Shown piece after piece: positions 20,884 to 30,273 of a DNA stretch of 64,000 nucleotides (position 1 is its first letter; every line of letters starts with the position of its first letter). Both the position numbers and the translations under genes were made by a program. The notes beneath the pieces are model-generated. The model was not told the DNA's origin, did no database searches, and saw nothing but the letters and a program-made list of their open reading frames with translations. Location of the stretch: assembly GCA_963751955.1 (NCBI GenBank), contig CAVVWM010000014.1:1-64000 (forward strand). The letters are read 5' to 3'. The stretch comes from JABDIY01 sp963751955 (GTDB lineage: Bacteria; Actinomycetota; Acidimicrobiia; Acidimicrobiales; SZUA-35).

Positions 20884-21660
20884 ATGGCTCCAACGATCTT
20901 TGGTCGCTTTTTCTCACCGGGTAAGCGTGCGCGGGTGAGTGGAAAGCCGACCTCGTCCAACGGCGCATCCAGTTTTCATCTGTTCTGGGATGTTCCGCCG
21001 GAACCACTTCGAGCTGTCGCCGTCACGCTGACGGTCCTCGAACCTCCGGCCACACCGGACCTCTATTTCTGGGCGTTGCAGGCGTCGTTTCTGGACGCTG
21101 ATCGGCGCAAAGGCGCAGCGCATCTCGGACTTCAACACCATCCGGGCTACCCGGGGTCAACAGCGGCGAACTGGGGTGGTTATGACAGCGATGGGCAGGA
21201 ACTCGACGGCCAATTGCTCCTGTCCTCGTCGTTGAGCAATCCCAACACGTGCGACTTTCCGTGGGTCGCCGGCGTTAGCTACCGGCTCCGAATCGAGCCT
21301 TCGCCCGACAACGGTTGGCGCGGGAGCATCACCGATCTTTCGACTAGCTCTGAGATTGTGCTCCGCGACCTCAACGGGGGCGGATCAGCGCTTGGCAGCC
21401 CCATGGTATGGAGCGAAGTGTTCGCGGACTGCGGTGCCCCCTCAACAGCAGTTCGGTGGAGCGAACCCACTGTTGAGACCGTGTCGGGGTACCTCATCCG
21501 GGTCACCTCCGCACGCGTGAACTATCAATCCGAGGCCGCCGGTGGGTGCTCGAACACGACAGCTGCAGCGCTCGATTCAGGTGTGCTTCAGCGCACGTCA
21601 TCGGATCGTGTAGTCCCACCCAACACATTTGTGAGTTTCTACGACGATCAGGATCGCTGA
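20884..21660 (+). CDS. Hypothetical protein, family not recognised
   Basis: A 258-aa protein with no signal peptide or membrane segment. It contains the distinctive stretch AHLGLQHHPGYPGSTAANWGGYDS (seen from residue ~79) and alternating hydrophobic strands, suggesting a beta-rich fold. Three or four cysteines lie in the second half. It precedes the O-antigen-ligase-like gene on the same strand by 114 bp, so it may be the first gene of the polysaccharide locus, but no function can be stated. Confidence 0.65.
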   Translation: MAPTIFGRFFSPGKRARVSGKPTSSNGASSFHLFWDVPPEPLRAVAVTLTVLEPPATPDLYFWALQASFLDADRRKGAAHLGLQHHPGYPGSTAANWGGYDSDGQELDGQLLLSSSLSNPNTCDFPWVAGVSYRLRIEPSPDNGWRGSITDLSTSSEIVLRDLNGGGSALGSPMVWSEVFADCGAPSTAVRWSEPTVETVSGYLIRVTSARVNYQSEAAGGCSNTTAAALDSGVLQRTSSDRVVPPNTFVSFYDDQDR

Positions 21661-21774
21661 CCCATGCTGGGGTAGCTGTCCCAAGAAAGTGCTTGTCGGC
21701 GTGAAGTACCCTTGTCGGTCGAAGGCGATGCGGTAGGTGGAGATCTTGGTCGAGACAAGTGCTGGGAAGAGAAC

Positions 21775-23157
21775 GTGCTGACGGGCGCACTCATGCTGCT
21801 CGCGCTCGCAGGTGCTGGAATCGCTATCTGGCAGGCGAGGCTCCTGATCAACCGGCCCCCGCTCGGGATCCTTTGGTTGGTTGTGTTGGCACCCTTCGAC
21901 GGTGTTTTGGTCCTGTTCGATCTGCCCGGATTCATCGCCGGGTGGAAAGAGGGACTTGTGCTCGGAGTCTTCCTTCTCTCCTTCCTCCAGAGAGACCGCT
22001 ACGAGCGGCCACCTCTACCGCGCTGGCTTGTCCCTGCCATGACGCTGCTCGGCTTCTCCGTTCTATCGTCACTGTCCGATCCGTCGTTCGGGTCGCTCCT
22101 AGGCCTCAAGGTCGGGTTCTACTACTTGCTTGTCCCGTGGGCCCTTTGGTGGGTGCCATTCAATGCGGTCGAACGAGATCGACTCGTATCTGTCCTCATG
22201 GGCGTGGGCGCCGTGGTGGCGCTCCTTGGGATCGCCCAACAGATCGTTGGTGCTCCAGCTCTGGTGTCGCTGGGGTATGAGTACAACGAAACGGTCCGGT
22301 TCGCGTCTGGGATCCTGCGGTCGTTCTCCACCTTCAACCAACCGTTTGCGTTTGCGTTCTTCGTCATGACCGTTCTGCTTGTCGGGATTCCCGTCGCACT
22401 TGATGAGCGCCGCCGCCGCCGCAACGTGATCTTCATGGCGTTCGTCCCGATTCTGCTGATTGGTATGGCGTCGGCAGTCGTGCGGGCGGCGTTCCTCGGC
22501 CTCGGGTTTGGTGGTTTGTGGCTTGCCGCCCACCGTTATCGATTCGTGGGACACGTGCTTGTTCCTGTGGCAATCGCCCTCATGCTCCTGCCTGCAGGTG
22601 TTGCAGCGGCAACGTTCTCTTCCACCAGCCTCCTGCAACGGACCACAGGGTGGACTGAGGCACTCTTGGAAGAGGGTGTCGAGCCCTTTGGTAGAGGTGT
22701 CGGTTCGGTTGGCGCCGTTGCCGAGCGGCTCGAGTCCGATCTGTCAGCGGCAGATACTGTGTTCCCATCTCCAACTGATGGAGAGCGCTATCAGCCCGAC
22801 AACTACTACGTGAAGACCTTGATTGAGCTTGGGCCCATTGGTCTCTGGCTACTTGTAAGCACTATGGGATTGGCGGTGATCGCAGCTCGCTCAAAGAGCA
22901 TTTGGGCTGTTGACCGCCGCGATGCAAGCCTCGCCGCCGGTATCACAGCAGCAACGATTGCTGCCATTGCTACTGCACTGGTGAGCGCGTACTGGGAGAT
23001 ATTTCCGTCTGACCTACTTTTCTGGCTTTTGTTGGGAGTCCTGCCATCGATCACGTCTACTTCAACGCTGTTGCCCTCGTCCCATCCGGAAGCGGAGTCC
23101 AGACCTATGCTCGGGAACTCATCTCGGCTCTCGCAACCGGCTCCGACATTGACATGA
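21775..23157 (+). CDS. O-antigen ligase/polymerase-like membrane protein
   Basis: About ten to twelve hydrophobic segments start at MLTGALMLLALAGAGIAIW (GTG 21775; a TTG at 21712 would add 21 residues). A large polar loop with FSTFNQPFAF and a later NYYVKTLIELGPIGL segment is typical of Wzy/WaaL-type proteins, which polymerise or ligate polysaccharide at the outer face of the membrane. The last ~37 residues to the TGA at 23155-23157 look out of frame, because the same bases in another frame encode the N-terminus of the next glycosyltransferase. The true C-terminus is probably near 23045. Confidence 0.75.
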   Translation: MLTGALMLLALAGAGIAIWQARLLINRPPLGILWLVVLAPFDGVLVLFDLPGFIAGWKEGLVLGVFLLSFLQRDRYERPPLPRWLVPAMTLLGFSVLSSLSDPSFGSLLGLKVGFYYLLVPWALWWVPFNAVERDRLVSVLMGVGAVVALLGIAQQIVGAPALVSLGYEYNETVRFASGILRSFSTFNQPFAFAFFVMTVLLVGIPVALDERRRRRNVIFMAFVPILLIGMASAVVRAAFLGLGFGGLWLAAHRYRFVGHVLVPVAIALMLLPAGVAAATFSSTSLLQRTTGWTEALLEEGVEPFGRGVGSVGAVAERLESDLSAADTVFPSPTDGERYQPDNYYVKTLIELGPIGLWLLVSTMGLAVIAARSKSIWAVDRRDASLAAGITAATIAAIATALVSAYWEIFPSDLLFWLLLGVLPSITSTSTLLPSSHPEAESRPMLGNSSRLSQPAPTLT

Positions 23158-24125
23158 GCGCCCGTGTCCAGGAACGGAGCGTCACCCTGCTTCCCCAACG
23201 AGTTCAACGCCACGTGGTGCCTAACAGCGACGGCGTCCGGCGAGCCGTACAAGGCCTGAAGCCGATCGAGCGGAGCGTTCCTCACGATCACACGGTTGTG
23301 CATGGGCTCGATGTTGATCTCCCACTCGGTCGCTCCAGGCCCACGGTTGCGACCGTTCATGATCTCTCCGTGTTCGATGTCCCATGGACCTTCGACGGAC
23401 TTCGGTCGCGGGGGGAGCGGGCTCTGCTCTCGTTCCATCTGAAGCGCGCCGATGCGCTGATCTCTGTGAGCAACTTCACCGCCGAGCGATTGATGGACCG
23501 GTTCGGACTCGAATCCACCGTCGTTCACATCGCACCCTCCACCGAAGTCGTAGGACCAACCGAGGCCCAGGTCGGTTCAGTTCGGAGCCGGTTTCAGCTC
23601 CCGGATCGATTCGTGTTGTTCGTCGGCACGGTCGAACCACGTAAGGATGTTGCGGCACTTGCCGACGCATGCCGACGGATCGGGATCCCGCTCGTTGTGG
23701 CGGGTCGTCGGATGAGCTCAGTGCCAAACGAAGAGGGCGTTCGATTCCTCGGCTATGTCGACACTGCGGATCTCGCCCCGCTGATGGTCGCCTCTACTGC
23801 GGTGAGCTATCCGTCGGTCTATGAGGGTTTCGGCTTGCCGCCTCTCGAAGCGCTTCAGGTTGGAGCGGTGAGCGTCGCAACTTCGGTGGGGGCGTTACCC
23901 GAGGTCCTTGGCTCCTACGGTTATCCGTTGGTTCCCGCCAGCGACCCTGGTGCCCTCGCGGAACTGCTTGGCGACGTTGTCGGCGATGACATCCTCCGCG
24001 GGGCCATGCTCGCAGCCGGCCGAGATGCGCTGAGCCATCTCAGCTGGGAACGGGTGGCGAGCGAAACCATGCAGGTCTACGCCGGAGTTGCATCGTCGAC
24101 GGTCGAGGGAGGCAACAATGGCTAG
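23046..24125 (+). CDS. GT4-family glycosyltransferase
   Basis: The C-terminal half has FVGTVEPRKDV (donor-domain start) and the YPSVYEGFGLPPLEAL motif characteristic of GT4 enzymes, which transfer sugars from nucleotide-sugar donors at the cytoplasmic membrane face. The first ATG is at 23154, but in-frame codons upstream from 23046 read IDHVYFNAVALVPSGSGVQT, a clear GT4 N-terminus with its Gly-rich loop. No good start codon is visible there, so an indel at the boundary with the ligase gene is likely. Its stop overlaps the ATG of the next gene (24118). Confidence 0.8.
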   Translation: MDHVYFNAVALVPSGSGVQTYARELISALATGSDIDMSARVQERSVTLLPQRVQRHVVPNSDGVRRAVQGLKPIERSVPHDHTVVHGLDVDLPLGRSRPTVATVHDLSVFDVPWTFDGLRSRGERALLSFHLKRADALISVSNFTAERLMDRFGLESTVVHIAPSTEVVGPTEAQVGSVRSRFQLPDRFVLFVGTVEPRKDVAALADACRRIGIPLVVAGRRMSSVPNEEGVRFLGYVDTADLAPLMVASTAVSYPSVYEGFGLPPLEALQVGAVSVATSVGALPEVLGSYGYPLVPASDPGALAELLGDVVGDDILRGAMLAAGRDALSHLSWERVASETMQVYAGVASSTVEGGNNG

Positions 24126-25227
24126 AGGAGCCGGGCAAGCCAGCAAGAACTTGGTGGTCGATGTCATCACAGAGCCATCGGCCGCTCGCCGGCTGGAACA
24201 GGAATGGAATGCTCTTGCGGTGTTGTGCGAGGCCCAGCCCTTTGGGTTGCCTGCGCTTGCTCTCCGGTGGTGGGAGCACCTCGGGAAGGGACAACTTCGG
24301 ATCGCCACGGTGCGGCATGGCGACGGTAGGTTGGTTGGACTTGCGCCGCTGTATGAACGATCCCGTGTCGGCGTTCGCACGACTCGTTTTCTTGGATACG
24401 GGTTGGGGGCAATCGGTAGCCTGCTTTCGGTGCCGAGTCGGGCCAATGTGGACGGTGCGCTGTGGGAGGCGGTGCTCGGCGACGAGCGATCGACGCTGGT
24501 GCTCAATGACTACCAGTCCCACGCCGCTGGCTTCGACATGCTGCGTCGTTCGGACCGTTGGGCGTTCCGTGCCGAGCTGAGCGATGAGTGCCCGATCACC
24601 GACCTCGCCGAGTTCCCCGGTACCGACGTACTGCTCAAGGATCCATTGAAGTCTGGTGTGCGGAAGAAGTTGGCCCACGCTCGTCGAAACGCAGCGACCG
24701 AGCAGGTCACAGTCACGGTCGTTCAGAATCCTGGCGAGGTGCAGGTGGCGATGGACCGTGTCGGGCCTCTTTACGATCGAGCCGAGGACTTGAACCCGCG
24801 GCTGCATCTCGATCAGGCTCCGTACAGGCAGTTCTTCCGGGCCGCCCTCAGCGCCCTCGCTGATCGAGATCAGGTGGCGGTACTAACTCTCGACATCAAC
24901 GGCGAACCTGCCGCGTTCGACGTGTATGTTCTCGTCGGTACGGTTGCCTACGCGATTCTCGGTCGCTACGACCCTCGCTGTGCCGACTTCTCACCCGGGC
25001 TGCTGCTCATGGATCGCGGCGTGCAGTGGGCTGTGGACCAGGGCATCCGCCGGATCGACTGGCAGCTTGGAGCCGACCCTTACAAGCTGCGTTGGTCGAC
25101 CGATACCTACGACACATTCAACATCATGGCCGGGCACCCGGCGCGAACCAGGGCAGCTCGGCCGGTAATATCGGTGGCCGAGGTTGCCTACGACCTGAAG
25201 GAGCGAGCTACATCGTGGCGGACCTGA
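24118..25227 (+). CDS. CelD/BcsL-like GNAT-fold acyltransferase
   Basis: This 369-aa protein fits the family of CelD-like (FemAB-related) acyltransferases that often sit in exopolysaccharide clusters. Visible features are EWNALAVLCEAQPFGLPALA near the N-terminus, a basic RKKLAHARRNA segment, and the C-terminal DINGEPAAFDVYVLVGTVAY with YDPRCADFSPGLLLM typical of the acyl-CoA-binding half. It overlaps both neighbours by a few bases, so it is translationally coupled. The substrate, possibly a sugar amino or hydroxyl group, is inferred only from location. Confidence 0.75.
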   Translation: MARGAGQASKNLVVDVITEPSAARRLEQEWNALAVLCEAQPFGLPALALRWWEHLGKGQLRIATVRHGDGRLVGLAPLYERSRVGVRTTRFLGYGLGAIGSLLSVPSRANVDGALWEAVLGDERSTLVLNDYQSHAAGFDMLRRSDRWAFRAELSDECPITDLAEFPGTDVLLKDPLKSGVRKKLAHARRNAATEQVTVTVVQNPGEVQVAMDRVGPLYDRAEDLNPRLHLDQAPYRQFFRAALSALADRDQVAVLTLDINGEPAAFDVYVLVGTVAYAILGRYDPRCADFSPGLLLMDRGVQWAVDQGIRRIDWQLGADPYKLRWSTDTYDTFNIMAGHPARTRAARPVISVAEVAYDLKERATSWRT

Positions 25228-26072
25228 TTCACCTTCCCACAACCATCCGTTCGCTTGCGGATTTCCAGAACGGCTTCGCTGTCCAGCACACGTTGGCCGA
25301 GCTTGAACTGCTGAACCCCGCTGGGGTACAGGATCTGGCCGATCGGCTCCCGCCGGGAAGTGCGGAGCCCGGTCGGAGTGGGTTGGTTGCCGAGGGAGGG
25401 CTGGGGTACATACGCGGTCCTATGACCGACGCCGGCCCGGCGGTGCGCGCCCTCCCGGGCAAGAACGCCTCGGTATATCTGTACAACGTCGAGCAAGACC
25501 CCGAGTATGGCCACCTCATCAGTCGCATCCTCGGTGAGGTGTCACACAAACTGGGGATGGCCGACAGCGACATCAAAACTCACGAGGGCTACGTCTTTCT
25601 CACCGGGGGCGCTGCCACCACTTCGGTGCACGTTGACCACGAATACAACTTTCTCCTGGTCGTCAGAGGCCACAAACGTGTCTTCATAGCTGACGTACCC
25701 AGCGAAGAGGGTGAACGGGCTCTCGAGTCCATGCACAGCGGTGGGTACGGGACATGTGACTCGATTCCTACCTCGGGAACAATGTTCGAGATCGGATCTG
25801 GTGAGGGCGTTTTTATTCCACCGCGAGCAGCCCACTACGTAGAGAACGGTCCCGGGCCCTGCGCTGCTCTGTCGGTGGTCTTCTCCACTGCAGAACTCGA
25901 GGCTGAGGCCAAGATGTACCGAACCAATGCGTTGCTGCGCAGAGTTGGGTTCGACCCAAAGAGTCCCGGTGTTTCCCCCAAGTTCGATCAGGGCAAGCGT
26001 TTGTTTGCCGATGTTGCGATGACAATCCGACGAGCTGGGCGAGCCATCACCAATCTTCGCACGGCCAATTGA
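25215..26072 (+). CDS. JmjC/cupin-like Fe(II)/2-oxoglutarate oxygenase-type protein
   Basis: The GTG at 25215 overlaps the end of the CelD-like gene. The 285-aa protein has a double-stranded beta-helix core with SVHVDHEYNFLLVVRGHKRV (His-x-Asp ligands) and a later IPPRAAHYVEN histidine. This HxD...H triad is that of cupin_8/JmjC-type hydroxylases. It is the last plus-strand gene of this operon and converges on the glycoside hydrolase gene, overlapping it by 26 bp. Its role in polysaccharide or protein modification is unknown. Confidence 0.7.
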   Translation: MADLIHLPTTIRSLADFQNGFAVQHTLAELELLNPAGVQDLADRLPPGSAEPGRSGLVAEGGLGYIRGPMTDAGPAVRALPGKNASVYLYNVEQDPEYGHLISRILGEVSHKLGMADSDIKTHEGYVFLTGGAATTSVHVDHEYNFLLVVRGHKRVFIADVPSEEGERALESMHSGGYGTCDSIPTSGTMFEIGSGEGVFIPPRAAHYVENGPGPCAALSVVFSTAELEAEAKMYRTNALLRRVGFDPKSPGVSPKFDQGKRLFADVAMTIRRAGRAITNLRTAN

Positions 26073-27148
26073 TGGGTTCTCCGAGCGCCTTGGACTGAAA
26101 CTCGTCTACAGCGGTAGCCGCGAGTTTTGGTGCTCCGTCAGAGGCGAACAGTCCAAAGTTGTCTTCGATGTCCTCAGGGTCGCCGTCGACTCGATCTCGA
26201 AGGTTGTACAGGAACAGTACCTCGATCCAATCGGTCTGATTCGCGCAACCCAGAGCGTCTGAGACCAGCCGCTCCTGCGTAGGCTGCGACACCGCTCGAG
26301 ATGCGGTCCCGGTCGGTGCCCCGTACTCAGTTATCCAGAGCGGCATGAACTCGCCGGTCGACTCCGTGGCGAAGGCTTGGATCTGGGGAAGACGCCCAAA
26401 AAGATTCCACGACTTGGACGTGTCACCGGGCGAAGCCGGGTAGCTGTAGGGATGTATGCCGATCGCATCAATTGTTCCAGGCTCAATTGAGGCAAGAAAG
26501 CCCTCCAGGAACGTCTCGGGTGAGAGCTCCTCCCCGCGAGTCGTCGACTGCGGGCGCGAGGCCCCCGCTGATGATCTGAGCGCTGGGATCGATGCCTCTG
26601 ATCGATCTGGAGGCCGTGGTCACGAGCGCAGCGAACTTCTGTGGATTCGGACCCGAGGATGCCGACCAGAACGAAGCCACGTTGGGTTCGTTCCATATCT
26701 CCCAGGATTTGACCCCCCGGTCGCTGTATCTCTGGGCCGCAGTGGCCACAAATGCTCCGAAGTCGGTTGGGTTGGTGGGGGGATGTTTGTCGGTTGTGCC
26801 CGGCGGTCGTGCCCACCTGGGCGTATACGCGACGAGGGCGTGGACGGCGATATTGCGGGACTCGGCGGCCTCCACGATGCGATCGAGATCCGACCAGTCG
26901 TAGTCGCCCGCTGATCGTTCAATCCTCGACCAATCGAAGTCCAGGCGAAGATGCGTGAGATTCAGGTCGCTCATTCGGTCGAGGTCATCGGCGAGTGTCT
27001 CTGGGTCGAGATCCAGAATTCGCGAGCCGGGCGACATGCCCAGTTCCATTTGGTTCTTTGGGGCCTGTGGAACTTCTGGTCTGTTCAGGGAAAGGACGCC
27101 AATGACTGTCAAGAGGATGATGATGGCAATCAACTGAAGGCGCTTCAT
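26047..27148 (-). CDS. Membrane-anchored glycoside hydrolase, PslG/GH39-like (frameshift)
   Basis: An N-terminal anchor (LQLIAIIILLTVIGVLSL) is followed by a TIM-barrel glycosidase pattern: LRLDFDWSRIERSAGDYDW, SWEIWNEPNVASFW with the acid/base Glu after Asn, IGIHPYSYP, and WITEYGAP with the likely nucleophile Glu. The frame changes at about 26530 in a GGGG run (GGALTRDVPGG should read GEELSPETFLEG), so two ORFs form one gene. It starts in an ATGA overlap with the deacetylase stop. PslG-type hydrolases trim exopolysaccharide in the periplasm of other bacteria, and a similar role is inferred from the cluster. Confidence 0.75.
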
Positions 27149-27909
27149 CCCGACGACAAATCACCAACGGTGGCCAGCTGGTGATCGGGCCAGGATCGCT
27201 GTGGACGAAGAAGGTGGTACAGGAACCGTGCCGGAGACGAGTGAGCACCCATGGTCAATCGAGGAAGGCGGAGATTGTCGACCCCGCCGGTGGCACGGCC
27301 ATTCAGGAACGTGCACGCTGAGGTATATCCGGCGTCTACGACTGCGGCGCGAACCGACGGATCGTGGTGCCCGCTGGGATAGGCCATGGCTTGGACCCGG
27401 CGATCGGTCAGCTCCTCCAGGGCGAGTCTTGAGCGACGCAGCTCATCGTCAACCTCGCAGTTCTCGAGGGCTACGAGAGAACGGTGGGTGGCCGTGTGGG
27501 AGCCGAGAGAATGGCCGGCTGCTACGGCCGAGCGCAGTTCCTCCGAGGTCATCGTCCTCTCGGCACCGGGCCAAAAGGCTGGCGGCTCTCCGGGGTGGTC
27601 GGTGGGAACGAAGATCGTGGAGCAGATTCCGGCGTCGTTGAGGACGGGGAGCCCCACACGGGAAACCCCGGCCAGCGCGTCGTCAAAAGTGACAGCGAGA
27701 AGTCCGCCGGGGTCCTCCCCGGATGAGACGAGCTGAGCCATGAAAGAAACATCAACGACCCGCAGCCGGAGTGCTCGGACAAGGCGGAGGTGTGATCGAA
27801 GTTGAGATTCGGTCACGGTGAACTCGTCGATACCGGGCTTCAGCGGCGTGTGGTCTTCCACCACGTTGTGGTAGGCGAGGATGACCCCACCCCTCGGGGT
27901 GAATTTCAT
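27145..27909 (-). CDS. Polysaccharide deacetylase (NodB-like)
   Basis: This 254-aa enzyme has the NodB motifs in order: AVTFDDAL (catalytic Asp and metal Asp), SLGSHTATHRSL (metal His residues) and AMAYPSGHHD. It removes N- or O-acetyl groups from polysaccharides. The ATG at 27909 is in frame with the upstream glycosyltransferase without an intervening stop, so the ORF appears as a fusion. A one-base indel in the GT end would restore a normal ATGA overlap. The gene is followed by the glycoside hydrolase in ATGA overlap. Confidence 0.8.
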   Translation of the reverse strand: MKFTPRGGVILAYHNVVEDHTPLKPGIDEFTVTESQLRSHLRLVRALRLRVVDVSFMAQLVSSGEDPGGLLAVTFDDALAGVSRVGLPVLNDAGICSTIFVPTDHPGEPPAFWPGAERTMTSEELRSAVAAGHSLGSHTATHRSLVALENCEVDDELRRSRLALEELTDRRVQAMAYPSGHHDPSVRAAVVDAGYTSACTFLNGRATGGVDNLRLPRLTMGAHSSPARFLYHLLRPQRSWPDHQLATVGDLSSG

Positions 27910-29047
27910 CGCCGTATTTCCCCGGTGGTTTTGTGCCGCAATGGCCTGTTCGAACACGTCGGTGAGCGCCTCGATAGCCACGGCCATATCGTACCGTTCC
28001 TCGAAACGACGGCGTGCTGCGGCCCCCATCCTGCGACGCAGGTTCTCGTCGTCCATGAGGGTCTGAATGGCTGCTTGGAGCGCCTTGCTGTCATTGGCTT
28101 CGATGAGAAACCCGGTCTCGCCGTGCGCAACCATCTCGCCGACGGCGCCAGTGTTGACTGCAACCACGGGCAAGCCGGCTGCCATCGCCTCGAGCACGGC
28201 ATTTGGTGCTTGATCGATCGAGGAGGGAAACGCGAATATCGAGCAACGTCCGAGTAAGTCCCATAGGCGGTTGTCGCCCTGTTCGAGGTCGGAGACAACC
28301 GAGATGTTTTCTGCCGCGTCCATGGGTTCAGTGGTGACGATGAGCAACTGAGCCGGCCCCGAGAGTTGCGAAAACGCTTCGAGGAGCACTTCGCCACCCT
28401 TGGCCTTGAATTGACGGCCGATGAAGCCGATCGTTGGTGCATCGGTCCTGCCAACACCGGTGGTGGGAGAAGGAATGCTCCACGAAATTCCAAACGGAAT
28501 TGTCCTGAGTTTGTCGGGTCCGACTGCGTACTCGGTCGACAGCGATTCACGCGCCCAGCTCGAGTTGGCGACGACGACTGTGCTGGCGTGTAATGCTCGC
28601 CGTTCGATCGGCTTTGGTAAGGGCGACGGTTAGCCGCGTGAATCGGGTAGGCATTCGCTGAGGGATGCGATAGGCGTTGTGGACATTGGTGGTATCCGTG
28701 CTGATCACCATCGGTGTCTCGGGTGTCAGGAGGAGAGCGGCGTTCTGGGTGTATACGTGAAGAGCGTCGTAGGTTCCGCGGCGATGGCGAACGGCGCGTC
28801 TCACCCAGTAGCTGAGAGCGAGCTGGGCACGCAGCGGCTGGAGGTCGAGATCGAGGCGAGCGAGCCCGGGAATCCGCGCACCAATCAGGCGCCTCAAGAG
28901 GCCCGGCTCGGGAACGTCGAGGAACGTTGCGTCGATACGTGGATGATCGCGAAGACCAGCCCTCAGGTGGTTGTGTACGGTCGCATGTCCGCCAATGTTC
29001 TCGTTGACGAACAGCACTCGGATTCTGGCTACTGACTGATCGGTCAT
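27906..29047 (-). CDS. GT4-family glycosyltransferase (frameshift)
   Basis: The N-terminal part (29047 to about 28620) reads RIRVLFVNENIGGHATVHNH, a GT4 acceptor-domain start. The C-terminal part is in another frame: FIGRQFKAKGGEVLLEAFSQ, then SIDQAPNAVLEAMAAGLPVV, the donor-binding motif. The two join near 28620 if a single base is corrected (giving TKPIERRALHASTVVVANSS). It overlaps the upstream GT by ATGA. The 3' end abuts or fuses with the deacetylase. Confidence 0.78.
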
Positions 29048-30174
29048 CGGGTCACCGCGCTGGAGATCACCGAAGCAAAGTGAGCCCTTGACCGGGTGAT
29101 CGAATAGTTGTCTTCGACTTTCTGCCGACCCCGCTGGCCCAGCTCGCTGCGACGGTGCGGATCGGTGAGCAGCGTCGAGATGGCCTGTGCCAACGCCTCA
29201 GCATCTCCAGGGATGACGTTGACACCGGCGGCGGCCAAAACCTCCGGCGCTCCGCCATGGTTGCTCACCACCACCGGTATGCCCAAGCTCATCGCTTCCA
29301 AAACTGACAGAGGCCCAGCTTCTGGCTCGATGCTGGCTGACACCGCAATTGACCACCGCCGCATCACCTCGAGTGGCGTAGCGGAGTGGCCAAGGAACCG
29401 AACCCGTTCGTGCAATCCCAGGGCACGGACAGTTTCGCGAAGCTCGGCCTCATAGGGTGCGTCGCCGGGAAAGGTTCCGCCGAGAATCTCGGCAGCAAAC
29501 GGGTGCTCGATCCGGGACATCGCTTCGAGGAAGACGCGGTGCCCCTTCCATTCTGTGAGCATCGCATTGATACCGATGATCGGCGGGTCCTCAGCGGGTC
29601 GGGCGGGTGGGACCGGCCAATTCACACCGTTTCGCACGACGGTGGATTGGATCCCGAGTCTCTCGGGTAGTGTCATCGATACATCGGAAACTCCGATCGC
29701 CAGCGTGACCGCCCGAGCTCCGAGCCGTGCAACGAGCTCGAGATCTTTCCGGGTGATGACATCGTGAACCAACCAGCACACCGGCGGTGTGACCCGTGCC
29801 GGGACCAGTGCAGGAAGCGACATGACGGAATTGGCAACGATCACGTGAAATTGGCGTGAGTGGCGCCGCAACAATCTTGCCATTGCGATGTTCTTGCGGG
29901 CCAGGGAGAATGCCGACCGCGCCTTGGAGCCCCCGGTCAGACGTAACTCGGGCGTCTCTATCCACGAGACGCCTGTTTCGTGAATGAGTTGGGCCAATGG
30001 TCCCGGTGGGCAGCCGAGCGACCATCGTTCGCCCCTTGCCACACCTGCCGACGCGTAGTCGATGAGAACTCGCTCGGCTCCCGACACGAGCGATGTTGGC
30101 GAGAGAGCGAGCACTCTGAGTGGTGGTGCATCGGCCTCGACTTGTTGCACGTGACCCCTGTCCTTCATACTCAA
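29044..30174 (-). CDS. GT4-family glycosyltransferase
   Basis: This 376-aa protein has an acceptor domain with SLVSGAERVLIDYASAGVAR, and a donor domain with IIGINAMLTEWKGHRVFLEA and EPEAGPLSVLEAMSLGIPVV followed by NHGGAPEV. All are standard for GT4 retaining transferases. It is the first of a four-gene minus-strand operon (GT, GT, deacetylase, hydrolase) joined by 4-bp overlaps and is divergent from the membrane-protein gene at 30274. Confidence 0.88.
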   Translation of the reverse strand: MSMKDRGHVQQVEADAPPLRVLALSPTSLVSGAERVLIDYASAGVARGERWSLGCPPGPLAQLIHETGVSWIETPELRLTGGSKARSAFSLARKNIAMARLLRRHSRQFHVIVANSVMSLPALVPARVTPPVCWLVHDVITRKDLELVARLGARAVTLAIGVSDVSMTLPERLGIQSTVVRNGVNWPVPPARPAEDPPIIGINAMLTEWKGHRVFLEAMSRIEHPFAAEILGGTFPGDAPYEAELRETVRALGLHERVRFLGHSATPLEVMRRWSIAVSASIEPEAGPLSVLEAMSLGIPVVVSNHGGAPEVLAAAGVNVIPGDAEALAQAISTLLTDPHRRSELGQRGRQKVEDNYSITRSRAHFASVISSAVTR

Positions 30175-30273
30175 CGGCTATGGACGGAGTGGCGGCTCAG
30201 TCTGAAAAGCCACTCGAGCTGAACGTCAAACGCTGTACGTGGTTGCTGGGCCGGCAGCACGGTCGGCATCTCT

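Noticed and set aside
20684..21007. 107-aa minus-strand ORF between tuf and the hypothetical gene
   Set aside because: It overlaps the start of a better-supported plus-strand gene and shows no family features, though the DNA between 20692 and 20883 has no other assigned role.
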